Below are positions 1 through 9,870 of a stretch of DNA of 64,000 nucleotides, in pieces (the stretch's first letter is position 1; each line of letters opens with the position of its first letter). A program made the translations under genes and the position numbers. The notes beneath the pieces were generated by a model. The model worked only from the letters and a program-made list of their open reading frames with translations. It had not been told where the DNA came from and did not search any database. Where the stretch lies: NCBI GenBank assembly GCA_029204225.1, contig CM055095.1:78315488-78379487 (forward strand), given 5' to 3'. The DNA is from Diphasiastrum complanatum. Its lineage: Eukaryota > Streptophyta > Lycopodiopsida > Lycopodiales > Lycopodiaceae.

Positions 1-281
1 TTCTATATCACAATCATTGGAGTAGGCTGAATTGTGGCACGCAAGGTTTGGACATCTCAACTTTGCAAGTTTGAAGAAGCTGAGGACCTTTAATATGGTA
101 GAAGATTTTTTACTATTGAGCAGCCGGAAGGGCATGTATGCGAGGGGTGCATACTTGGAAAGTTTCAAAGGAAACCTTTTCCAATTGATGGAACTATAAG
201 GGTTCTTGATAAATTTGATTTGGTTCATAGCGATGTTTATGGGCCAATGAGGACCGAATCCATTGGAAAGGCACCTATTTT
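1..281 (+). pseudogene. GAG-pre-integrase and start of integrase, copia family A
   Basis: Reading across stops, one frame gives the zinc-binding pre-integrase pattern: WHARFGHLN near 30-60 (the two histidines) and CEGCILGK near 138-161 (the two cysteines). Then comes HSDVYGPM near 225-250, which holds the first catalytic aspartate of the integrase core. Frame changes separate this part from the longer open stretch that starts at 282, so it is not translatable as one protein. It belongs to the same pol gene as the next two entries. Confidence 0.7.
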
Positions 282-953
282 GTGACTTTTATTGATGACT
301 TTTTCCGTTTTACATGGATCTATCCTATGAAGGCTAAATCGGAAATTTTTCAACATTTCAAAGATTTTCTAGCAATGGTAGAAAATCAGTTTGGGCATTC
401 TTTGAAGACCCTACGCACCAATCGAGGAGGGGAGAACCTTAAGAATACGTTCGGTGCATTTCTTCGAGAGAAGGGAATTCTACATCAAATGACAACTCCC
501 TATACGCCTCAACAAAATGGTGTTGCCGAGCGAAAGAATCGTACACTTATGGAGATGGCCCGTTGCATGCTCAAAGCAAAGGGGCTGCCTCACAAGTTTT
601 GGGCTGAAGTGGTTATAACGGCAGCATACATAAGCAATCATTGTCCTACTAAAGCATTGAAAGTATTAACTCCTTATGAAGTTTGGTATGGAAAGAAGCC
701 TTCAATCTCTCACTTTCGCATTTTTGGTTGTACGGCTTATGCTTTTGTTCCAGATAAACTTCGTACAAAGCTTGAGGATAAAGGAGTTAAATGCATTTTT
801 GTTAGCTATAGTAGTGAAAGCAAAGGCTACAGGCTGTTCAATTTGAGCACTAACAAGATTATTGTTAGTCGTGATGTGCATTTTGATGAAAAGAATTCAT
901 TAGATGTGGCGGCTGGCCCCAACTCACATCTTGAAGGGGGACAGCCCACATAG
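282..953 (+). pseudogene. Copia integrase core, family A, catalytic Asp lost
   Basis: This 223-codon open stretch covers most of the integrase core and the following C-terminal region of a copia polyprotein. FIDDFFRFTWIYPM opens it. The third DDE residue is present in GVAERKNRTL, and the C-terminal YEVWYGKKPS, FGCTAYAF and GYRLF segments follow. The motif that should hold the second catalytic aspartate (RTDRGGE type) reads RTNRGGE, with Asn codon 47 at 420-422. The enzyme would therefore be inactive even if expressed. The Met at 282 is internal to the original polyprotein, not a true start. The frame ends at a stop where the integrase-RT linker begins. Confidence 0.85.
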
Positions 954-958
954 TGTGA

Positions 959-2250
959 ATGTTGAAGTTTTTCCAGATTTGGTACCATCTTCTATTGCTG
1001 GAGATAAGGGGCAGCAACCAACCAGTTTCGAACTGCCCAACACCTCATCAAGTTTTAGAGCCTAATGTTCATCAAGAACCGCCCATTGTTGCTCATAATC
1101 AGCTTGCAGGAATTGTTGGACAGCAAAGATCAGTTTTGGAAGATCTTGGACAGCCAAGTGCAGTGTCGGAAGATCTTGGACAACAAATTGCAAGAAGAGA
1201 CATGGCTGTTGGACAGCCCAAAACAGTCCCACGGTGGCTGTTGTCGACTTTGCGGGACCGCAAAGTAAGTTCATTTTATGATGGAAAGATGCGTGCCTCT
1301 ACAAAATCAGTGGACTATGCTGATTTTTCAGATTTTGCTCTTACATCTCATGGAGATGTTGTGGAAGAACCTGTTTTCTATGAGCAGGCCAAGGGAGTAA
1401 AATGCTGGGAGGATGCGATGCAAGATGAGTATGACTCACTCATGAAGAACCAGATTTGGGTTCTTGTTGACCTTCCTCACGGGGAGAAGGCAATTGGTTC
1501 TAAATGGATATACAAAATCAAGTATAAGGCAGATGGTACCATTGAAAGGTACAAGGCAAGGCTTGTTGCCAAAGGCTATGCTCAGCAAAAGGGGATTGAT
1601 TATGAGGAGACTTTTTCTCCTACTGCTCGGATGACTACTGTGAGGGTAGTAACCTCTTTGGCTGCCCATTTTGGTTGTCGTTTCCGGCAACTTGACATAA
1701 AGATAGCATTCCTCAATGGTGATCTCAATGAAGAAGTGTACCTTCAACAACCTGATCGTTTTTTGGTTGAAGGCCAAGAAAATAAAGTTTGTCTTTTCAA
1801 GAAGGCACTTTATGGACTGAAGCAAGCCCCGAGGATGTGGTATCAAAAGATACATGCCTATTTTTGTGATCGTGGGTTTACTAACAGTCCTAGTGAATCT
1901 ACTTGTTATGTCAAGCATACTTCAGAGTATATCATCATTATTTTGCTTTATGTTGATGATATTATTATTACGGGAAGTAATGAGCAGCAGATTGATGCCG
2001 TAATACTTGATCTTGGTATGGTTTTTGAAACCTCAGATTTAGGCCTATTGTTTTTTTATCTTGGTCTTGAATTTGTACAAGAAGGGGCTGGAATTTTCAT
2101 CTCTCAAGAACGCTACATTGGGCAGATTTTGAAGCGGTTCAAGATGGAAGATTGCAAGCCGGTTGCTACACCTATGGAGACAGGCTTGAAATTAAGTTGT
2201 CAAGGTGATGGTGAACCATTTGATACTACTTTATATTTGAAGAAACAAAA
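959..2250 (+). pseudogene. Copia reverse transcriptase, family A, truncated
   Basis: RVT_2-type reverse transcriptase. After a glutamine-rich linker with imperfect repeats of a GQQ/GQP-type unit (about 1100-1230), the RT runs through WKYIYKIKY-like, YKARLVAKGYAQ, LDIKIAFLNGDL and YGLKQAPRMWY. The catalytic YVDD (LLYVDDIIITG) is intact, and PMETGLKL follows. Coding similarity stops at about 2235-2250. The open frame then continues by chance to 2344 into the neighbouring LTR. RNase H is missing. The linker holds frameshifts relative to the integrase ORF, so the polyprotein is broken. Confidence 0.85.
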
Positions 2251-2960
2251 TGTTTCTGTTACCAAAGCTCTGCTAGCTCTTGACCCCCAACCTATCGAAC
2301 ACCTCGAAGACGAACAACCAATGTTCGGGACACCCGAAGAGTGAATACTTTCGGTTCTTCACGCTCCAAGTACCGGGAAGATCAAAGAAGTACCATAAAG
2401 TACAATTTCCTGATATGATCTTGATGACGTCACCAGAGAACGTTAGGACGCAGCCGTTCTTGTAATCTGTGATTAGTCTTAGATTGCTTAATCTATCTAA
2501 TCAAAATATTACTCTGACTCTGAATATAAGCAGATGCGAGATGCACGAAAGAAATATAGAATAGAAAAGAGAAGACAAAAATCAGAAGGATCCACAGAGA
2601 TCCAAGAAGTCCGCTAGGCGAGACATTGTTCGTGGGAGAACACTGCTTCTCTCACGCCGATGCGCTGTGTGGGTTTGTCACACAGTGCTTGAAAAAAGAG
2701 GATCAATAGATGATGTTGTAGTTGTTAGGCACATATCGTCCTAAATTGTCTGATCTCGATTGAAGTATTGTCTACTTATTATTCGTGTTTCTCATTCACT
2801 TGTTTTATTTTGTCAAATGCATAAGTAAATTCTACGTAGGTCAACAATGTTTGTCTACATTCTGGAGGATTGCAGGAATGATATAGCAGGCAGTGACCAG
2901 CAATCAGATCCGAATTCCATCCGAATCACTCCATCGCCCCCTTTCTTTTTTTCTGCATCA
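2251..2960 (+). repeat. 5' LTR of copia family B (approximate ends)
   Basis: Non-coding sequence between the truncated RT of family A and a primer binding site. It begins with TGTT (2251 or 2257) and ends with CA (2958 or 2960), one to four bases before TGGTATCAGAGC. This matches the layout of a copia 5' LTR. A full second copy was not found in the window; the related element at 37260 keeps only a few matching bases before its primer site. The exact left boundary is uncertain because two TGTT starts lie six bases apart. Confidence 0.6.
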
Positions 2961-2961
2961 G

Positions 2962-2973
2962 TGGTATCAGAGC
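2962..2973 (+). other. Primer binding site (tRNA-iMet type), copia B
   Basis: TGGTATCAGAGC, the usual plant copia primer site complementary to the 3' end of initiator methionine tRNA. It sits just after the LTR end and about 115 bases before the gag start codon. Confidence 0.85.
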
Positions 2974-3085
2974 CAAGACAGGCTCATATCCGAGACCTGA
3001 TATAGCTAAAGAGCTATCAGATCCAGAAAACAAGCATTCAGAACAAGAAACCAAAACGAACAGCTGAAGAACACAATCTACAGCA

Positions 3086-3872
3086 ATGGCATCGATCAGC
3101 AGTATACAGTCGAAGATCTACACAATCCTCGACTCAACGGGTCGAACTTCTTAGCATGGAAGATAAAGATCTCTCTCATATTGAAGGGAAAAGGGCTATG
3201 GCCTTGGGTAGACGGCAGCACAACTACAGGCAAGGAGCTACGAGAATGGAGAGACAAGAACGACAAGGCAGTAGCCGTGTTGTCATCATCCATCGAGGAT
3301 AGCCTTACGCTTGACCTCGCGACACTCTCTAATGCAAGAGAGATGTGGGATACATTGCTTAACAGATTTCAGACGAAATCACGCAGCCCGATTATCCTTC
3401 AACTGACAAATCTGCGATGGGATGGCAGAGACCTTACCTCTTTTATCAAAAAGATGAAGGATCTGTTCCTTTCATTACACAATGCCGGAACAAAGAATGC
3501 AGTATCAGCAGAGAAGCAGCTCACCTATCTGTTAAGAGCTTTACCAAGATCCTTCCAGACCACCCGAACGTTGCTAGCGATCCAACTATGACACTCAAAA
3601 AGTCAGCGATCGAGATTCAAGAAGAAGTCGAAGCTCGTGAGCACCTTGATCACAAGGACGTTTTTGATCAAGCTCTCTACAGCAACAAGGAGAAGCCAAA
3701 GAAGCAGTTCAAGCCTAAGAAGGAGTCAGACCGAAAGCAGGATCGAGACCAACAATCAGAGGGAGCCAACAAAGGCGGTTGGAAGAACAAAGGAAAGCCT
3801 AAACAGCAGAATGGCGACAAGAAAACAAGCGTGAGATGCAGACGCGAAGGACATACTGTCGATTCGTGCTAG
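3086..3872 (+). pseudogene. Copia gag, family B (broken)
   Basis: The gag polyprotein starts at ATG 3086 (MASISSIQSK) and forms the virus-like-particle shell in intact relatives. A frameshift or stop lies near 3150. The open part 3181-3591 carries the UBN2/gag-type core: LSSSIEDSLTLDLATLSNA, MWDTLLNRFQTKS and FIKKMKDLFLSLHNAG. A second frameshift near 3575-3590 moves the frame into the basic Lys/Gln-rich tail (about 3640-3830), followed by a zinc-knuckle-like CRREGHTVDSC. The 37403 copy reads through the same segments in the same order, which confirms the frame changes are damage. Confidence 0.8.
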
Positions 3873-3873
3873 C

Positions 3874-4303
3874 TCAATCCGAAGATTGAGTGTATCCATT
3901 GCCACAAGAAGGGTCATGCAGCCATGGATTGCTACCAGAACCTGAAGAACAAGCAGCCTCAAGGGAAACGGGAGAACAATAATAGTTCTTCCTACGTCGA
4001 AGAGCCAAAAAGCTCGAAGATGGGCGAAGATAGTTCGAACAGTGGAAATTCGATGGCCTATCTGTGTACAGACGTGTGTGCAACCTCCACATCTGACACA
4101 CAAGAGGTGATCCTTGATTCAGGAGCTACTTCACACTTCGTTACATCAGGATAATGTCTGATTTTCGAAGTATTGATCCATCAAGATTCATAGTACTTGG
4201 AGATGGATCAAAACACCGAGTGAATGGTATTGGTTCGCTATGGCTCAACACAAACGGCAGAGACAGACGACTCGAAGACGTTCTGTTCGTACCTACACTG
4301 CGG
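3874..4303 (+). pseudogene. Zinc knuckle and aspartic protease, copia B
   Basis: Continuation of the family B polyprotein. CIHCHKKGHAAMDC is a CX2CX4HX4C nucleic-acid-binding knuckle of the nucleocapsid. It is followed by a Ser/Asn-rich linker and then VILDSGATSHFVTSG, the DSG active site of the copia aspartic protease (about 4108-4154). A stop follows at 4152-4154. Protease-like sequence (VLGDGSKHRVNGIG, VLFVPTL) continues out of frame to about 4303. The element then jumps to the integrase C-terminal part, so the GAG-pre-integrase and the integrase catalytic core are deleted. Confidence 0.75.
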
Positions 4304-4305
4304 TA

Positions 4306-5175
4306 GCCAAGAGTGCTATGGGCTGAAGCAGTAGCTACAGCTGCCTACATCCAGAACAGGATAGGCAAATCAGGTGTTCCTCACACGACACCACACGAAC
4401 TATGGTGGGGTAGAAAACCCAATTTGACTCATATTTGGATCTTTGGTTGTGCAACTTATACACATATTCCTGACCAATAATCTCCACAGGAACAGAAGCC
4501 ATCCTTAAAATGGTGGTATCTGTTTGCATCCATCACACCCTGCCTTCTTCATCAACCCCACCAATCTATCCAGTTCAGCCTGAATCTCCTTGCTTTGTGG
4601 ATGAGTTGCATCACCAAAGGCATGCAGTTGGTTATCAACTTCGATCCAGCTGCACCCAGGCATTTTTTTCACACCTGCCTCCTTCATTTCAGATCTGATC
4701 TTTGCTAACTCATCCTTCCTACCAGCAGCTGCATAGATGCTTGATAGCAGCACATAAGGTGTAGCATTTTTTGGTTCCAACTTCACGACACGATCAAAAG
4801 CACGTCTTCCTATCTCCGCATGGCCATATTTTCTAGCAGCACCAAGCAAAGTCATCCAAACCACACTATCAGGCTGAATTAGCATTTTGTAGATAAAGAG
4901 CTCAGCGTCATCCAAGCACCCTGCACGCCCTAGAAGATCAACCATCGAAAGAAGCTCGACGAGAAGGTCGAATTAGGATACCTCGTCGGATATGACAACC
5001 ATTCGTCATACTACAGGATTTACACGCCAGAAACAAATCTAGTGAAGACTGTCAAAGACGTCAAGTTCGATGAGACCAGAACAATGGTCGACAATGATTC
5101 TGCCAGCTATGAAGTCCTAGGGAAGCAGTATTATGACCTGCCAACCATGACAGAGGGAGCAGAACCGGAATAGTC
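4306..5175 (+). pseudogene. Integrase C-terminal part of copia B, split by insert
   Basis: The left piece (4306-4477) encodes LWAEAVATAAYIQNR, ELWWGRKPN and [12 protein letters not shown], typical of the region after the integrase core. It resumes at 4946 with RKKLDEKVELGYLVGYD and ends before a stop near 5173. The intervening 468 bases (4478-4945) are not element sequence but an antisense PPR gene fragment. Because 468 is a multiple of three the two halves are in the same frame, but the insert contains stops on this strand. No integrase catalytic triad remains in this copy. Confidence 0.75.
4478..4945 (-). pseudogene. PPR protein C-terminal fragment (PLS class, E/E+ region) inside copia
   Basis: Reading the minus strand from 4945 to 4505 gives 147 uninterrupted codons of a plant pentatricopeptide-repeat protein. 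It starts at an internal MVDLLGRAG repeat segment, followed by PDSVVWMTLLGAARKYG, LEPKNATPYVLLSSIYAAAG, then the E motif (GVKKMPGCSWIEV) and an E+-like HAFGDATHPQSKEI stretch. It ends with its own stop at 4505-4507 plus about 25 bases of 3' sequence. Such proteins bind organellar RNA for editing or processing. This piece lacks the N-terminal targeting peptide, most repeats and any DYW domain, so it is a captured fragment rather than a gene. PPR genes are usually intronless, so a DNA or RNA origin cannot be told. No clear target-site duplication flanks it. Confidence 0.85.
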
Positions 5176-5203
5176 AGACGAAGATGTTCGAGCTCCACAT
5201 CAG

Positions 5204-5862
5204 ATGAGCGACGAATCAGATGAAGAAAGGTTCGCAAGCCTGCCCGCTGCTAGAACTCCTGTAAACCGAGATGATTCCGGATCCAGCCAAAGAGACAAAG
5301 GCAAGAGCATTGCAGTACCAGAAGAATCTCCTAGGAGATCAACAAGAGAGCGAAGAGCGCCAGCAAGATTTGTGCCAGGCAGCTCGGCTTCTACATCCGA
5401 AGAATTTTGTGGATTCAGTGGCGAACCACAAACATTCGAGGAAGCCATCGACAGTCTAGAGAAGGACAAATGGATCCAGCTCTATTCTTAACTAAGTGGG
5501 TTTCCCACTAAAAATTGAACTGGTACTCTTAAAAAAGTTTTCTTATCGAATCCATGAAGAAGAATGAGGTATGGACACTGCAACCAGTGCCAGAGAAACG
5601 AAAAACAATGCAATGCAAATGGGTTTACAAACTCAAGTATGGACCGAATGGAGATGTTTCGAGATACAAGGCTAGACTTGTAGCGAAGGGTTTTTCTCAG
5701 AAGTACGGCATCGACTACACTGAGACCTTCTCTCCAGTGGTGAAACATGCTTCCTTACGCCTACTATTTGCATATGCAGCTGCATACGACCTCAAGATTC
5801 ACATCGTTGATGAGAAAACAACATTCCTACATGGCGAATCAGACGAAGAGGTCTATTACGAA
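5204..5862 (+). pseudogene. Copia B RT linker and N-terminal RT
   Basis: The acidic/serine linker (SDESDEERFASLP, SPRRSTRERRAPARFV) leads into FEEAIDSLEKDKWIQ. About 65 unrelated bases with stops follow (5481-5545). The frame then recovers in MKKNEVWTLQPVPEKRK, WVYKLKYGPNGDVSRYKARL, VAKGFSQKYGIDYTETFSPV and IVDEKTTFLHGESDEEVYYE. In the usual LDVKTAFLHG motif the first residues are changed to VDEKTTFLHG. Similarity ends at about 5862, upstream of the YVDD motif. No functional RT is possible. Confidence 0.8.
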
Positions 5863-6185
5863 AATGTTCTGATTACTCCTGTAAATCCCTTCACCTTGCA
5901 CCTAATTGCAAAACAATTCCTAGTCGAAATGCCGGTCCTTACTCCTGAGACCTCCTTCAACATGCATCAAGGTTCTAAACCTCGATGATCCGCTACTACA
6001 AAACACAGCAGTTGCTTCCTAGCAATCTGTGCATGTCCATGCTTCCTTGCATGTATACCAATTACTTTCCAAGATCAAACTTGATAGCCATTGTATAATC
6101 CACTTGACTATGCTCCAGATTTCTCTTAGAAATCTCTAACTAACCATAGCCAATAACATGCATCCTTGCATGCAATCCAAACTAG
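5863..6185. other. Unassigned spacer
   Basis: No gene or element recognised. It contains several repeats of a GCATGCAAGG/CCTTGCATGC-like word (near 6020-6060 and 6158-6175). It probably represents the junction between the truncated copia B and the minus-strand element to the right. Confidence 0.4.
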
Positions 6186-6189
6186 ATTA

Positions 6190-6446
6190 ATCTTTGTTGC
6201 AATACCACCATTAAGCGGAGAAATGGCACTAAAGTTTTCGATCGCTTTGGTGGTAGAGTAGTCCACTGTAGAAAGAAAGGGAGTAACAGGGGCGGATGGG
6301 GTATGAGGATCGAAGATGTCTGGTGAAGGGTAGACAGTAGGAACGATGGGAAACACCGGAGATGGAGAGGGAGGAGGCCCGGGAGTGGTAGCGGCCACCT
6401 CCCGCGTAGCAGCAGGGCAACCCTGCTGGGGGGGGGGGGGAGGAGG

Positions 6447-6487
<41 letters not shown>

Positions 6488-6907
6488 AGAAGGATCTCCA
6501 TATACAAGAAGAAGAAAAAGAGGAAGAAGAAGAGGGAGAGGGTAAGGTGCCCTCAAGGAGAGAGAAAGTAGTAGCAATGCTTGAAAGGGAATGACTTACA
6601 AATGAACAAAGAGTACATATAAATAGGCCTTCCAAGGGCCTAGACTCTTCCAAACTCTAAGTTCTAGAACCTTCCAAGATCCACGACTAATTATAGGGCA
6701 CCCCCAAAAGTCAAGATAGGGTCCCTTAACATAATTAGACTTTACTTGGACCCACGAATTACTACTAGACCAAAATTGGGTCCAACTCAACTAAAACTGA
6801 CTTAACATGGTCTAAATAATAAACCTATCCCATGGTTACACAAGTCTCGACCTTTTGGGTCAAAGTAACCTATGGGAAACTGACATTATCATTTATTACT
6901 TCTAACA
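6190..6907 (-). repeat. 3' LTR of the minus-strand family A copia (left end approximate)
   Basis: On the minus strand the LTR starts TGTTAGAAG at 6907, directly after a polypurine tract AAGGAGGG (plus 6908-6915). A TATA-like CTATTTATATG lies at about 6613-6627, followed by a transcribed-looking leader and then a GA/CT microsatellite (6451-6483). The left end is not fixed: the sequence decays into spacer near 6190. The LTR goes with the deleted polyprotein at 7095-8176. Confidence 0.6.
6428..6483. repeat. G-run plus (GA)n microsatellite
   Basis: A run of about 12 G at 6428-6440 followed by (GA)n up to about 6483. It lies inside the LTR and makes spurious ORFs on both strands. Confidence 0.9.
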
Positions 6908-7094
6908 CCCTCCTTAAATGAAAAATGTAAAAAACATAACATGACATGAAGTATGAAAAATTGCAACAAAAATGCAAAGTGTTGTATGCTGCCCAAAACC
7001 CCATGTAGCCGAAAAAGAAAAGATGTAGCTTGATGTCCAAGCCTAATGCCGCCAAAAAAAACTTTAGCTTGAAGTAGTCGAAGTAGCCGAAATC

Positions 7095-8176
7095 TCAGCC
7101 CCAATCATGCCCAATGTAGAAGAGATGTAGAATACGAAGTGCGGTAGCATCAAGTCGAAGAGTGAAGACAAGCATGCTCCATCCAAAGTAGGTAACCAAA
7201 AAACCAGCCACAAGCCGAAATATGGATTTGCAATCCATCAATGGTTCCCACATGATTCCATAAGTCTTCTTACCACAAGAAACATAAAGAAGAGTATGAT
7301 ACTCTTTTACCATCACATCCTCCCAAATCTTACTATCAATGATCTGCTCACCAACGCTAGGTAAGACAACACCGTCATCATAAGAAGTAAGCATCAAAAC
7401 ATGAAAATCAGCATAAGGTACTGATTTTGGTGAGGCATGTGTGTTTCCTCCAAGGTAAAAAGATGCTTTGCTTTCCCGCAACGACTCGGACAACCAACAA
7501 GAGGTTGTAGCAGGCTGTCCAACAGCCACAAAATCACCAACACTTTGCTGTCCAAAGTGTTCCAAATGTGGACCTTGCTGTCCAAAAACCTTCCGCAGGC
7601 CGTTCCCAATGCATAATTGGATGCTCACGATGTAACATAGGCTGAAAATGATCAATAAACCATGGCTGAATCTGGTGTCCACCATCTTCAAGAAAAAAAC
7701 CAATAGCTTGCCACTTTGAACACCCAAAAAATCCAGCAACACGCCACTTTGAACCAATGTAAATTGACATGATTTTTTCCCCTCCTCCATTAGTACAAAA
7801 TGGCTTCAAAGAATGCTTGATTTCAGCCTTTTCCAAAACATTATCTTGAGAAGCTTGCTCATAAAGTTCTTCACTAATGCATCCATCATTTGCAACAAAT
7901 GGCTCAAGAGAAGAAGACTACCTTCAAAGAGGATGAAGTAGAGAGGAGAACGCATGATGATGAATCCTTTATTCGGTACATCTTTAAAAGTGTTTCCCAA
8001 GCACTTTTAGAGGTCTTGGAAAATCTCAAATGATATAAGATAGATCTTGTTACCGATAAAATCTTGATCATCACGTCGATGCAAAATCTCAGCTTGCAAC
8101 TCCATGAAGAATAGTTGGTGCCATCCAACATATCTTCACCTGAACAAGTACGAATTGCTCCCAAATCTCTTGCCAT
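7095..8176 (-). pseudogene. Internally deleted copia polyprotein, family A
   Basis: A minus-strand relative of the element at 1-2250. The gag start is at ATG 8174-8176 (MARDLGAIRTCSGEDMLDG, then TNYSSWSCKLRFCIDVMIK). Sequence then jumps to an integrase scrap with CTNGGGE (near 7780; the usual form is RTDRGGE, so Asp is again replaced). The GQQ/GQP-rich linker follows (about 7600-7480), then the RT entry segment SVPYADFHVLMLTSYDDG and WEDVMVKEYHTLL (about 7420-7280). Most integrase, most RT and all RNase H are missing. The length and layout suggest a deletion derivative ending at the LTR at 6907. Confidence 0.7.
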
Positions 8177-8489
8177 AAGAACCAGCCAAGAAGATAAACT
8201 TTTTCAAACCCTAAATGTGCCCTAAAAGACACAAAAACCAGCAAGCATCAAATCTGACAAATCAGCACCGGAATGTGTCGAAACCACACACTAGATGGAT
8301 GTAGGAACTCGCGCGGATCTTCACTTTGTAAAATCAGCAAGGGTGCTGATTTTTCAGCCAAATCAGAAGAATAGAAATTGCTTGTAGATGGGCGCCCTCC
8401 TGCAAAGGAGCAAATCTGAAAAATAGGGCAGCAGCGGACCAACTGAAGTAGGATAAACCTACACGGATGTGGGTGACCTAAAAGAAGCC
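8177..8489. other. Leader-like sequence upstream of deleted copia gag
   Basis: No open frame. It may be the 5' leader of the minus-strand element, but no primer binding site (GCTCTGATACCA on the plus strand) and no second LTR were found before the LINE fragment starts. Confidence 0.35.
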
Positions 8490-9175
8490 CCGAAGAAAAT
8501 TATTACTTTTAACATGCCCAAGGGCACATAAGACAGAAGAAATAAGTACATATCTCGTAGGAACACTGTCCATGTCGGACAACATAAAAATTGCTAGTCT
8601 AAGTGGAAAAAACAATATAGAAATCTCTCTAGCTAGTTAAAGACACATCCAATATAGAATCATAAAAAGCATATCAGAGCTTACCCTCCAGCTCTGTAGA
8701 GGGTACAGGTGCAAGAGCTTAACCTCCTGCTCTGCTGAGGAAAGTAAAAAGGAAGAATAAACTATCAGTCCCGAAAAAAACGTCTGAGGAGGTGGTGGCT
8801 GAGTACAATGGGCCTTCGCCCACACCGGTATGATTACCTCATCATCTGATAGGTCATCGCGCTCACGCTTCTGAAAGAAGCTAGTGATAAGATGCTGGCC
8901 ATAATCAGTAGTATCTTCCGACTGTATCAAAGAGGCTCTCAACGTAAGCATCTCTCATAGTAAAAGGCCAACACATCTGGGATCTTGATACTCCAAAAGG
9001 TACTGAGGGTAACGGGGGTGTCCCGATATAAACAATGATATCGACCACGTATCTCATAGTATGTAAGGCATGTGAAGATAAAATGGAACTCATCCTCCAT
9101 CTCGGGGCCCCATCCAAACCCGTGGTGTTTTGGAGTTTGGAATTGCAACGAAATAAATTCATCCTCTAGTGCAAG
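8490..9175 (-). mobile_element. LINE (L1-like) 3' fragment, inverted
   Basis: Minus-strand 3' end of a non-LTR retrotransposon. The C-terminal zinc-knuckle-like segment DEFHFIFTCLTYYEIRGRYH (frame near 9090-8990) is followed by an acidic tail (RERDDLSDDEV) and a 3' UTR. The UTR contains CCTCAGCAGAGC then AGGAGGTTAAGCTCTTGC (8711-8740) and ends at a short hairpin TGCCCAAGGGCA (8515-8526) and an AT-rich tail. The same protein segment, UTR motif and hairpin recur in the plus-strand LINE at 9180-12445, so both are one family. Confidence 0.7.
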
Positions 9176-9179
9176 AGAC

Positions 9180-9870
9180 TTAATTGATTACATTTATGGG
9201 GCGACCTATTGTTGTTCACAGAGATAAGTGAGAGTCAAGAGCTTGTACCAGATTTTCTAGGTTTCATCTAGTATTCGACATACAGAGCAGAGACACATTC
9301 GGCCAGTGGTAGAGGTTCTAATGGAGTAGCATGCCTTTATAGAGAGTACTTTAACGCCAATGTTTTTATAGCAGAGTCCAGAATGCTACTTTCCTCCTAA
9401 GATGTCTACTTTTGTCGAGGGTGATGATCCTTACACAGACTTATCCCCTAATATCATCTATTTCGACGATTTTATTGCTAGGATCCTCTCGCCAAAACAA
9501 AGCTTTGTGATGTTATTGATCAGCTTCGTATACATACTATTGAGGCCGATGATGTGGGTATTGCCACGATTTCTGCAAATGACTTTGGCCCGATCACTAT
9601 TTGCGGAGAGCATCTTCTACTCCTAGGGGAAGCCCATGAGCTAGTCATTTAAAATGGCTTATCGGGTTGGCCTTTTTCTGGAGAATTTATGTGTCACCCA
9701 CATAGTGGTGGCCATAGCATTGTGGTCACCCCATTTGTCCCTTTCATCTCAAACTTTCATATCTGTACCGCAACCCTCTTAGATCACTCACGCCTTTCAT
9801 TCAATCTCAGCCATGTCACTCATACCCCCACTCACCCTCCTCTTCTCCCTACCGATGCACGTCATTACAC
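9180..9870 (+). pseudogene. LINE AP-like endonuclease domain (degenerate)
   Basis: Across frameshifts, translated pieces match the exonuclease-endonuclease-phosphatase fold of plant LINEs: a GRGSNGVACLYRE-like segment (about 9300-9350), an FDDFIARILSP piece where GDFNAR is expected (about 9460-9490), HELVI..NGLSGWPFSGEF (about 9635-9690), CHPHSGGHS, and LLDHSRLSFNLS where the catalytic SDH motif normally stands (about 9780-9810). Ser is replaced by Leu and Asn-Ala of the GDFNAR motif is lost, so the nicking activity would be gone. Confidence 0.65.

Larger units (their letters stand above)
1..2250 (+). mobile_element. Ty1/copia retrotransposon fragment, family A (pre-integrase to RT)
   Basis: Plus-strand copia polyprotein remnant running from the GAG-pre-integrase region through integrase and reverse transcriptase. 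The left side is cut by the window edge. The right side stops just after the PMET and TTLY segment of the RT/RNase H linker, where another element's LTR begins (about 2251). No LTR of this element is visible. The integrase-RT order is the copia order. At least two frameshifts lie between integrase and RT. The same family recurs, heavily deleted and inverted, at 6190-8176. Confidence 0.85.
2251..5862 (+). mobile_element. Copia retrotransposon family B, 3'-truncated, with PPR insert
   Basis: Order: LTR, primer site, gag (3086 on), two zinc knuckles, aspartic protease (to about 4303), a deletion removing most of the integrase, integrase C-terminal part (4306-4479 and 4946-5175), linker, and the RT start (to about 5862). 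A 468-bp antisense PPR gene fragment sits inside the integrase C-terminal part. The RT ends abruptly after the GESDEEVYYE segment, so the rest of RT, RNase H and the 3' LTR are missing. A second copy of the gag part lies at 37403-38345. Confidence 0.8.

Noticed and set aside
2962-2973. tRNA gene suggested by TGGTATCAGAGC strings
   Set aside because: These are primer binding sites next to LTR ends; no cloverleaf surrounds them.
3756-4103. Minus-strand frames opposite copia B gag
   Set aside because: Shadows of the Lys/Gln-rich gag on the other strand, without motifs. The same judgement applies to the many antisense frames over RT and gag genes elsewhere.
4505-4945. Functional PPR gene
   Set aside because: It begins mid-repeat, lacks the targeting peptide and most repeats, and is enclosed by copia integrase sequence.
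5493-5507. AGTGGG-TTT-CCCACT hairpin in the short insert of copia B
   Set aside because: Single short palindrome in a decayed linker without other support as a terminator or transposon end.
6190-6205. Primer-site-like TGGTATTGCAAC (minus) near the left end of the 6190-6907 LTR
   Set aside because: The polypurine tract at 6908 shows this is a 3' LTR, so a primer site here is not expected; only the first six bases match well.
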